5,345 nucleotides of DNA from CAZEJK01 sp964512045. GTDB lineage: Bacteria; Acidobacteriota; Thermoanaerobaculia; Thermoanaerobaculales; Sulfomarinibacteraceae. The DNA lies in the NCBI GenBank assembly GCA_964512045.1, contig CAZEJK010000334.1, positions 1 through 5,345 of the forward strand, given 5' to 3'. A program made the translations under genes and the position numbers. Of the stretch, positions 1 through 3,859 are shown piece after piece (position 1 is the stretch's first letter; the number at the start of each line of letters is the position of its first letter). The notes below the pieces were generated by a model. It worked only from the letters and a program-made list of their open reading frames with translations, was not told the origin of the DNA and did no database searches.

Positions 1-49
1 ACTGGAGCATCAGGATCTTGGCACATCTCATCCGGCAGAACCGCTCAGC

Positions 50-229
50 TTAGGTGACCAGAGACTCGGCGGCCGAGTCATTCGCGACCGAGACTGCGAG
101 GTCAACGTCGCGGGTGAAACGCGGTTCGGCCCGCGCCGAGACAGCGAGCCCACCGATCAGAGCAGAATCAGCGCTGAGCCGGCTCAGCCGCGCAATCACG
201 TCCGAGAGCGTGGCCTCGAGGCGATTCAC
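50..229 (-). pseudogene. Truncated MenT1-like nucleotidyltransferase toxin
   Basis: The frame opens with GTG at 229, overlapping the antitoxin stop as GTGA, and ends at TAA (52-50) after 59 codons. It keeps the N-terminal nucleotidyltransferase signature: a short amphipathic helix (residues 1-20), then ALIGGLAVSARAEPRFTRDVDLAV in outline, with Gly26-Gly27 and the metal-binding pair Asp41-x-Asp43. Family members (MenT toxins and AbiEii-like NTases, which add nucleotides to tRNA acceptor stems) are usually about 180-200 aa and need further acidic and basic residues downstream. Those are absent here. None of the three frames beyond the stop continues the expected sequence, so this looks like a rearrangement rather than one point mutation, although the window ends only 49 bases further on. 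What is seen: start, motif and stop. Family assignment is from recall. A catalytic product is very unlikely. Confidence 0.7.
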
Positions 230-438
230 GGTGACCTGGGCAAGGTGATCGATCGACCTGGTGCATCGCCCGACTGTGCGCCGGGCCGTTCACGCAGCCA
301 CTGCGAGATCATGGATTCGACCTCGGCGGGCGAGGCGTCGGGATACATGCGACGGAACCGCATCCTCATCATGCGCAACCCTGCCTCGAAGAGCTCGAAT
401 GCGGTTCGCAGGCGTTGTGCTTCGGGTGTCAAGGTCAT
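226..438 (-). CDS. Rv0078B-related (MenA1-type) antitoxin
   Basis: This 70-aa protein is the probable antitoxin partner of the truncated nucleotidyltransferase that follows it. It starts MTLTPEAQRL, then has a helix with ELFEAGLRMMRMRFRRMYPDA, a second helix (ASPAEVESMISQWLRERPGA) and a short tail with GDAPGR. The pattern of an ELFE..L.M...R.RR.YP.A helix followed by E......WL..RPGA..GD..GR matches my memory of the Rv0078B-related antitoxin family, which sits immediately before MenT1-like toxins. Length agrees with the family (about 65-75 aa). ATG at 438 is preferred over GTG at 456 because family homology begins near MTLTP and a TATAAT lies inside the longer version. Its stop overlaps the toxin start by 4 nt (GTGA), typical of translational coupling. 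The gene is intact although its toxin is not. Confidence 0.72.
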   Translation of the reverse strand: MTLTPEAQRLRTAFELFEAGLRMMRMRFRRMYPDASPAEVESMISQWLRERPGAQSGDAPGRSITLPRSP

Positions 439-450
439 GTATCGATTATA
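439..450 (-). promoter_or_regulatory. Candidate leaderless promoter (-10 TATAAT) for the antitoxin
   Basis: On the minus strand a perfect TATAAT (450-445) is followed by exactly six bases, CGATAC, and then the ATG at 438. Transcription would normally start at or next to the A of that ATG, giving a leaderless mRNA. No Shine-Dalgarno sequence precedes the ATG. I see no convincing -35 box 16-19 bp upstream, which is common for leaderless promoters. Spacing and hexamer are seen; the start site is inference. Confidence 0.5.
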
Positions 451-456
451 GGCCAC

Positions 457-761
457 AGTCTACTCGAGTGCGGCGTGTCTTCGATGGCCGTTGGCGACTC
501 AGAGCTCCGTATCTTCGAAAGCTCGAGGCATCCGCCGGGGACCGGATGGCCAGGATCCGGCTGTCGGGGCCGGGACCGGCGCCACCGCACCATCACTTTG
601 GCTGCGGCCCGCGGCCGCGTTGGAGACGACGGGACAGTGTTGCGGAAAGGTCGGTCACGGCCGATAGTGCGGGCCAGGAGCACGTGGACGTGTTCGGGTG
701 CAGCACCGGAAGTGACCGGGAGTGGTCGCTCGCTGACACCTTCGTGCAGACGCTGCGTGAG
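457..761. other. Non-coding stretch between the Coa1-like gene and the antitoxin
   Basis: No frame here has a credible start, ribosome binding site or protein-like composition; the open frames are Arg/Pro-rich shadows. It contains the two-part repeat copy at 507-560, an imperfect tandem 10-bp duplication (ACCGGAAGTG then ACCGGGAGTG, 705-724), and GC-rich sequence around a NotI-like GCGGCCGC near 610. No U-tract terminator is visible after the upstream minus-strand gene. Confidence 0.6.
507..560. repeat. Two-part intergenic repeat, copy A
   Basis: The first part (507-531) matches 3556-3580 at 22 of 25 positions, with core ATCTTCGAAAG, and forms an imperfect inverted repeat (CTTCGAA / CTCGAGG, 513-528). 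The second part (542-560) is a hairpin, CCGGAT - 7 nt - ATCCGG, whose first ten bases CCGGATGGCC are identical in copy B. Gap length between the two parts differs (10 bp here, 26 bp in copy B). Confidence 0.6.
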
Positions 762-1214
762 CTACTCGGCGGGCGCGGGTGGGATCAGCTCGACGGTGTG
801 GCCGTCGGGGAGGTGGAGGCGGGCCCAGACGATCTGCACGGTGTCGCCTCCGGTGGTGCAGCGGGCGGTGATGCGAGCTGTGCCGCGGGTGCCGGTGGCG
901 GTGAAGACGAAGGTGTCCTCCCCGGGCTCGGTGAGGGTGGCCGCGAGGTCGAGATCGATGCCCGTGAGATCGCCGATCTGCTCGTGGAGCTGCGGGTGAC
1001 CATCGAGCTCGGCGGCGATCTGCTCGATGAAGCCTTCGAGTCCGAGACCGACGAGGAGGGTGCCGCCGCCGAGGAGGAGCACGGCGATGAGTGAGGCGCA
1101 CCCGACGCAGCCGACGAAGGTGCCGCCGCAGCCCAGAATCCACGGGGCGAGACGGCGGAGTCGGGACGGTCCGGTTGCCTGCGGTGGGACGGGCGGCGGC
1201 GGTGGCGTGCTCAT
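762..1214 (-). CDS. Proline-rich single-pass membrane protein, Coa1-like C-terminus
   Basis: This 150-aa protein begins MSTPPPPPVPPQ, a cytoplasmic-type proline-rich leader with a basic RLRR patch at residues 18-21, followed by one long Gly/Cys-rich membrane segment (about 22-59) with Cys29, Cys36 and Cys39. A short linker leads to a soluble domain (about 75-145) with alternating hydrophobic strands: FVFTATGTRGTARITARC, then a VWARLHLPDG segment ending VELIPP. A 'G-x-x-G-x-A' strand after a membrane anchor and the closing L-x-x-x-DG-x-x-x-L resemble cytochrome c oxidase assembly factor Coa1-type domains. I regard this as a resemblance, not proof. ATG at 1214 was chosen; GTG at 1220 in the same frame would add two residues. 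It is divergent from tonB. Its role is unknown; an envelope or assembly function is only a guess. Confidence 0.65.
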   Translation of the reverse strand: MSTPPPPPVPPQATGPSRLRRLAPWILGCGGTFVGCVGCASLIAVLLLGGGTLLVGLGLEGFIEQIAAELDGHPQLHEQIGDLTGIDLDLAATLTEPGEDTFVFTATGTRGTARITARCTTGGDTVQIVWARLHLPDGHTVELIPPAPAE

Positions 1215-1229
1215 GGTCACACGAGAATA
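1215..1229 (-). promoter_or_regulatory. Candidate near-leaderless promoter (-10 TATTCT)
   Basis: On the minus strand TATTCT (1229-1224) lies 9 nt before the ATG at 1214 and 3 nt before the alternative GTG at 1220. Start of transcription is expected around 1217, leaving a leader of about 0-3 nt. No Shine-Dalgarno sequence is visible, which agrees with a leaderless or almost leaderless mRNA. No clear -35 box. Confidence 0.35.
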
Positions 1230-1300
1230 CCGCGCTCGGTGTGCAACCGGAACGTTGTTCGTGGCGTATCTGTTGTTGAGAGGGCGGCTCAGGTCGCCGT

Positions 1301-1306
1301 GGAGGG
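1301..1306 (+). promoter_or_regulatory. Shine-Dalgarno sequence fixing the tonB start
   Basis: GGAGGG lies 4 nt before GTG at 1311. It selects this start over earlier in-frame candidates (for example GTG at 1239), whose translation gives no recognisable TonB N-terminus. Confidence 0.6.
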
Positions 1307-1310
1307 TGCC

Positions 1311-2057
1311 GTGAACCCCGTGGAACGTCGGACACTTCAGATCGCCCCAGAGCGTCGCAGCGCGTGGATCGACCCGTTCGATCCGGTCGTCAGCGAGCTC
1401 ATCGAGCGCGATGCGGACGAGCGCGCGCGGTTGCGGCGGGCCGGGGTCGTGGTCGCGGTTGTGGCCCACGTGCTGGCGTTCTTCATCACCTTCCCGGAGA
1501 TCGAGCGGCTGGCCTCCGCCGCGTCGGAGCCGCCGCAGGCGTACAAGCTCGACATGGTGCAGCTCGCGCCGCCGGAGCCCGTCCGGCAGAGTGCTCCGCC
1601 ACCGCCGCCGGATGCGCGGAAGGTGCCGGTGCCGGATCCGACGCCGGACGAGCCGGAGCCGCAGTTCGAGTCGGTGGAGTCGCACGTGCACGACGACGTG
1701 GCGGATGTGCCGATGGAGATGCTGGTGACGGTGCCGGAGGGGCCGCCGCGGCGCGCGTCGATCGGTCCGGTGCTCGACGTGACCGAGGGCATCGATCCAC
1801 CGGTGCGGATCTTCGCACCCCAGCCGTACTTTCCCGAGGAGGCCCGACGCTCGGGTCTGCAGGGCTCGGTGATCCTGCAGACCGTCATCGACACCAACGG
1901 CAGCGTGGTCGACATCACCGTGCTGCGGGGGCTCGCTGGTGGTCTGACCGAGGCTGCGGTGGAGGCGGTGAGCCGGTGGCGGTTCGAGCCGGCCCGCCGG
2001 AACGGCTCGCCGGTGGCGGTGCGCTACGTCGTGCGGGTTGGGTTCAGCCTGCAGTGA
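1311..2057 (+). CDS. tonB: TonB family energy transducer
   Basis: This 248-aa protein couples inner-membrane proton motive force (through ExbB-ExbD) to TonB-dependent outer-membrane receptors. It has a 43-residue cytoplasmic N-terminus, longer than in E. coli TonB, then one membrane helix (about 44-61, GVVVAVVAHVLAFFITF) with His53 placed like the conserved His of TonB/ExbD-interacting helices. The Ser normally four residues earlier is Ala49. A periplasmic Pro/Glu-rich spacer (about 75-120, with PPPPP and PDPTPDEPEPQ) leads to a TonB C-terminal domain (about 167-248): PQPYFPEEARRSGLQG, VILQTVIDTNGSV, then RWRFEPA and a closing VRYVVRVGFSLQ strand. The motifs YFPEEAR, G-x-V and WRFEPA are diagnostic. 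The start is GTG, supported by GGAGGG. ExbB, ExbD and receptors are not nearby, so its client is unknown. The pseudopilin genes follow after 100 bp, possibly by coincidence. Confidence 0.92.
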   Translation: MNPVERRTLQIAPERRSAWIDPFDPVVSELIERDADERARLRRAGVVVAVVAHVLAFFITFPEIERLASAASEPPQAYKLDMVQLAPPEPVRQSAPPPPPDARKVPVPDPTPDEPEPQFESVESHVHDDVADVPMEMLVTVPEGPPRRASIGPVLDVTEGIDPPVRIFAPQPYFPEEARRSGLQGSVILQTVIDTNGSVVDITVLRGLAGGLTEAAVEAVSRWRFEPARRNGSPVAVRYVVRVGFSLQ

Positions 2058-2082
2058 TCCCCGCGCCACGGTGCGCGGGATC
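2056..2082 (+). terminator. Stem-loop at the tonB stop, possible weak terminator
   Basis: GATCCCCGCGC (2056-2066) pairs with GCGCGGGATC (2073-2082) with one bulged C and a 6-nt loop; the stem begins within the tonB stop codon. No U-tract follows, so intrinsic termination is uncertain. It could instead stabilise the mRNA 3' end. Confidence 0.35.
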
Positions 2083-2104
2083 TCCACGGGTGTGCAGAGC
2101 GAGT

Positions 2105-2134
2105 GTCCGCAGGCGCAAAGTCGAGACTGCGGAC
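2105..2134 (+). repeat. Inverted repeat upstream of the pilin operon
   Basis: GTCCGCAG (2105-2112) and CTGCGGAC (2127-2134) are a perfect 8-bp inverted repeat separated by 14 nt. GTGCA (2092-2096) and TGCAC (2136-2140) flank it as an outer, imperfectly spaced arm pair. It lies 12-41 bp upstream of the candidate -10 box of the pilin operon, around the expected -35 region, where a dimeric regulator could bind. Confidence 0.4.
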
Positions 2135-2145
2135 GTGCACAGTGG

Positions 2146-2157
2146 TAGCCTCAGCGA
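2146..2157 (+). promoter_or_regulatory. Candidate leaderless promoter (-10 TAGCCT) of the pilin operon
   Basis: TGGTAGCCT carries an extended -10 (TG-n-TAGCCT, hexamer 2146-2151). Six bases (CAGCGA) separate it from ATG at 2158, the same spacing as at the antitoxin gene. No Shine-Dalgarno sequence precedes this ATG. Transcription would start at the A of ATG. Confidence 0.42.
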
Positions 2158-2571
2158 ATGAACCGGAACGCTCCGAGGCAGCGGCAGGCCCTCAGCCAGG
2201 CTGGTTTCACGCTCCTGGAGGTCGTTGTGTCGCTGGTGCTGATCGGGCTGGCGCTGTTCACCGCTGCGGCGCTGCTGGTGGCCCATCCACGGGCGGTGCG
2301 CCAGGTGGAGGCCGAACGGGAGCTGCTGGCGGTGGCCGAGGCGGCGATCGAGGGTGTTCGGAGCGGGCTCCTACCTCTCGCTGACGCCGATCTCACGGAG
2401 GTCGTGCCGCGGCCGACACCCCAAGTAGTTACGGGGCTGTCGGTGCGGCTGACTGTGCGGGAGGCGCCGGATCGGGACGGGCTATACCGCGTCACCGTGG
2501 TGGTGCGGGGGACGGTTCTCGATCGCGACGTGCGTCGTGCCCTCGAGACCATGGTGTGGAGAGCTTTGTGA
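2158..2571 (+). CDS. Prepilin-like protein, PilV/GspI type minor (pseudo)pilin
   Basis: This 137-aa protein is the first of three overlapping prepilin genes. A 16-residue positively charged leader (MNRNAPRQRQALSQAG) ends in the prepilin peptidase site G16|F17-T-L-L-E21, with the Glu at mature position 5 needed for subunit docking. A hydrophobic helix (about 17-39, TLLEVVVSLVLIGLALFTAA) continues into an amphipathic helix with QVEAERELLAVAEAAIEGVRSG, followed by a small C-terminal domain of strands (SVRLTVREAP, YRVTVVVRG). Length and the 'AE.A.EG.RSG' stretch after the helix fit GspI/PilV-like minor pilins rather than a major pilin. It would be processed by a PilD-type peptidase and assembled in the inner membrane; neither PilD nor the assembly ATPase is in the window. 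Its stop overlaps the next start by 4 nt. Type IV pilus versus type II secretion cannot be decided here. Confidence 0.82.
   Translation: MNRNAPRQRQALSQAGFTLLEVVVSLVLIGLALFTAAALLVAHPRAVRQVEAERELLAVAEAAIEGVRSGLLPLADADLTEVVPRPTPQVVTGLSVRLTVREAPDRDGLYRVTVVVRGTVLDRDVRRALETMVWRAL
2558..2563 (+). promoter_or_regulatory. Shine-Dalgarno sequence of the second pilin gene
   Basis: GGAGAG lies inside the end of the first pilin gene, 4 nt before GTG at 2568. This GTG forms a GTGA overlap with the preceding stop, so it is preferred to the in-frame GTG at 2556. Confidence 0.5.
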
Positions 2572-3089
2572 CGGGCCGCCAGTCGGGTGTGAGCCTCGTA
2601 GAGGCGCTGGTGGCCCTGGCGTTGACCGGTGTCCTGGTGGCGATCTCGTTGCAGCTGTGGGCCATGGCGTACCGGATGGTGCACGCCTCCGGCAACTTCT
2701 CGCGCAACCCATCCGCCGAGCTCGCGCTGACGTCGCTCCGCCGGGATATCCACGCGTCGGTGGGTGTGTCGCTGCCGATGCTCGCGCCGCTGTGGTCCAC
2801 CGAGCCACTGCGGCTGCAGACCAGTGACGGCGGGCATGTCCGGTGGGAGCTGGATGGCGACGGGCTGGTTCGAGTGGAACGGGCGAAGTCGGGCGATACG
2901 CGATCGCGCCAGCTTCTGGTGCGGCCGGTCGCTGGGTGGCGGTGGCGGCTGTACCCGGGTGGCTTGCTCGAGCTGGAGATCGAGCGCCGGGTGGCGGGTA
3001 ACGTGTGGCGGGTGGACCAGGCCACGGCAGCGCCCGAGGTGCACACGGACCGCTACTGGTTTGCGAGGCGAGGGGGCGTGAGGTGGTAA
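2568..3089 (+). CDS. Prepilin-like protein, PilW/GspJ type minor (pseudo)pilin
   Basis: Starting at GTG 2568, this 173-aa protein has a very short leader (MTGRQSG) and the cleavage motif G7|V8-S-L-V-E12, keeping the Glu at mature position 5. The hydrophobic helix runs about 8-30 (VSLVEALVALALTGVLVAISLQLWAM). The rest is a soluble domain with a helix containing AELALTSLRRDIHASV, typical of GspJ/PilW proteins (L..L..DI), and later short strands: LRLQTSDGGHVRWELDGDGLVRVE, where 'vrWeldgdgLvRve' resembles the GspJ/PilW motif y.ld...L.R. It overlaps both neighbours (4 nt before, 7 nt after), so the three proteins are probably made in fixed proportion. Role inferred: minor pilin at the filament tip, linking the first and third subunits. 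Confidence 0.8.
   Translation: MTGRQSGVSLVEALVALALTGVLVAISLQLWAMAYRMVHASGNFSRNPSAELALTSLRRDIHASVGVSLPMLAPLWSTEPLRLQTSDGGHVRWELDGDGLVRVERAKSGDTRSRQLLVRPVAGWRWRLYPGGLLELEIERRVAGNVWRVDQATAAPEVHTDRYWFARRGGVRW
3071..3076 (+). promoter_or_regulatory. Shine-Dalgarno sequence of the third pilin gene
   Basis: AGGGGG lies 6 nt before GTG at 3083, inside the end of the preceding gene. It supports the short leader peptide form of the third protein. Confidence 0.5.
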
Positions 3090-3499
3090 GGGGCCGGTCC
3101 GGCGAGAGGGGCGTGTCGCTGCTCGCCGCGTTGCTGGTGGCGTTGCTGATCGGAGCCGTGGTGGTCCTGGTGGGCGAGCAGCATCAGCTGCGACTGCGGG
3201 CCTATGAGATGGCCCAGCGGGAGGTGGTGCTGACCGTTCTCGTCGATGGAATCACGGCGGAAGCGATCGCCGAGGTGGCGCACGACCCGGACAGCAGTGG
3301 TGTCGCGGAGCATGCACTGGGAGACGGGGTCGTGTGGGCGCGCTCGCGGCGTCTGGACGAGCACACGGTATCGGTGAGTGCCCGGGCGCAGCTCGGAGGG
3401 TGGGAGAGCGTGCAGCTGCTGGAGCTCCGTGTCAGCAAAGAGCACCCGCCGGTGGTCACGAGGTGGCAGCGGCGGATCGTACGCCGCGTCGGGGAGTAG
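3083..3499 (+). CDS. Prepilin-like protein lacking Glu5, PilX/GspK-like
   Basis: This 138-aa protein starts at GTG 3083, overlapping the previous gene by 7 nt. It has a basic leader (MVRGRSGERG), a G10|V11-S-L-L-A15 junction and a hydrophobic helix about 11-31 (VSLLAALLVALLIGAVVVLV). The usual Glu at mature position 5 is Ala15. That loss is characteristic of GspK and PilX-like proteins, which sit at the very tip and do not need to dock on a preceding subunit. The remainder is helical near the membrane (QHQLRLRAYEMAQREVVLTVLVDGITAEAIAEVA), then two or three strands, ending basic (RWQRRIVRRVGE). At 138 aa it is far shorter than GspK (about 300 aa, with a large inserted domain) and nearer to PilX. 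Third position in an I-J-K / V-W-X order supports the call. Confidence 0.7.
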   Translation: MVRGRSGERGVSLLAALLVALLIGAVVVLVGEQHQLRLRAYEMAQREVVLTVLVDGITAEAIAEVAHDPDSSGVAEHALGDGVVWARSRRLDEHTVSVSARAQLGGWESVQLLELRVSKEHPPVVTRWQRRIVRRVGE

Positions 3500-3555
3500 C
3501 TCCCGTGGGCGTGCGCAACGGTGGGGCCGGATCGGAGCCGAGTGGCTCAAGACCG

Positions 3556-3624
3556 CCGCATCTTCGAAAGTTCGAAGCATGATCGTCGGGGGCCGCGGGC
3601 CGGCCTCCGGATGGCCTGGTCCGG
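3556..3624. repeat. Two-part intergenic repeat, copy B
   Basis: The first part (3556-3580) contains a perfect inverted repeat CTTCGAA-AG-TTCGAAG (3562-3577). The second part is the hairpin CCGGA - 8 nt - TCCGG (3607-3624), starting with the same CCGGATGGCC as copy A. Both the palindrome and the hairpin are kept while the gap differs by 16 bp. Relative to the flanking genes' direction of transcription, the two copies are in opposite orientation. Confidence 0.6.
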
Positions 3625-3665
3625 GTCCGGGATGTTGCGTCGTCGCTCCTTCGAGGCCATGGCCG

Positions 3666-3695
3666 TTGAAATAAACCACGATGATTCAATACCAT
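3666..3695 (+). promoter_or_regulatory. Candidate sigma-70-type promoter for the ANKH-like gene
   Basis: TTGAAA (3666-3671, five of six to consensus) and TACCAT (3690-3695, four of six) are separated by 18 bp, within an AT-rich island that stands out from the GC-rich surroundings. Transcription from here would give a leader of about 155 nt containing the hairpins listed below. An ACCAC/GTGGT inverted repeat (3675-3679, 3696-3700) frames the -10 region. Confidence 0.4.
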
Positions 3696-3712
3696 GTGGT
3701 CTCGGATTGTAG

Positions 3713-3733
3713 CGGCGGGGTTCATCCCCGCCG
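3713..3733 (+). repeat. Perfect 8-bp hairpin in the leader region
   Basis: CGGCGGGG (3713-3720) and CCCCGCCG (3726-3733) form an uninterrupted GC stem with loop TTCAT. The context, TGTAGCGGCGGGG before the loop, resembles a class of intergenic GTAG-GGCGGG hairpin repeats that I recall from several GC-rich bacterial phyla. No U-tract follows, so it is not a standard terminator. Confidence 0.5.
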
Positions 3734-3740
3734 AGGTTGT

Positions 3741-3783
3741 GCTCCGGCAAACGCTGTGGGCGTAGCCCAAAGGTCGCAGGAGC
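3741..3783 (+). promoter_or_regulatory. Second leader stem: GCTCC/GGAGC enclosing a TGGGC-GTA-GCCCA hairpin
   Basis: GCTCC (3741-3745) can pair with GGAGC (3779-3783), enclosing the short hairpin TGGGC-GTA-GCCCA (3757-3769). Together with the preceding 8-bp hairpin it makes a compact folded leader. No known riboswitch consensus is recognised. Confidence 0.3.
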
Positions 3784-3829
3784 GGTAGACTGCCGCCGGC
3801 CGGCCGCCTTCCTCCGGCTCGACCGTCCA

Positions 3830-3843
3830 GCGGAGCGCTCCGC
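3830..3843. promoter_or_regulatory. 14-bp perfect palindrome before the start codon
   Basis: GCGGAGCGCTCCGC is a perfect palindrome ending 16 bp before ATG at 3860. As DNA it could be an operator. In RNA it sits just upstream of the weak AAGGGA ribosome binding site (3851-3856). Function is unproven. Confidence 0.35.
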
Positions 3844-3859
3844 GGATACGAAGGGACCC

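Larger units (their letters stand above)
3500..3859. other. Structured non-coding region before the ANKH-like gene
   Basis: No protein-coding frame is supported. In order it holds a 5-bp stem at the preceding stop codon (GGGAG-TAG-CTCCC, 3492-3504), a small GAGCC-GAGT-GGCTC hairpin (3535-3548), the two-part repeat copy B, an AT-rich island (3666-3700) with a candidate promoter, and several GC-rich hairpins and palindromes up to the start codon. A second possible -10 (GGTAGACT, hexamer 3786-3791) lies about 70 nt before the start. Confidence 0.6.

Noticed and set aside
435..683. An 82-codon minus-strand frame across repeat copy A
   Set aside because: It is Pro/Arg-rich, has no ribosome binding site, and its ending resembles the translated repeat of copy B, showing that the repeat rather than a gene is shared.
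261..1094. A 277-codon plus-strand open frame
   Set aside because: It is antisense to the antitoxin and the Coa1-like gene and has Gly/Ala/Arg shadow composition with no ribosome binding site.
655..1335. A 226-codon minus-strand open frame
   Set aside because: It overlaps the Coa1-like gene in another frame and is a run of Arg, Pro and His without domain features.
762..2087. A 441-codon minus-strand open frame spanning the tonB region
   Set aside because: Only its last 150 codons (from ATG 1214) look like a protein. The rest is antisense to tonB, His/Arg-rich, and reflects high GC in the third codon position of tonB.
1364..2161. A 265-codon plus-strand frame overlapping tonB
   Set aside because: Gly/Ala/Arg low-complexity product in the +2 frame of tonB; the tonB frame has diagnostic motifs.
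3562..3577. LexA (SOS) box
   Set aside because: The TTCGAA-AG-TTCGAA site shares bases with known LexA boxes but fits neither the CGAAC-n4-GTTCG nor the GTTC-n7-GTTC pattern, and no DNA-repair gene is adjacent.
3713..3733. Intrinsic terminator for the pilin operon
   Set aside because: The stem is strong, but no T-tract follows and it lies more than 200 bp after the operon and downstream of a candidate promoter for the next gene.
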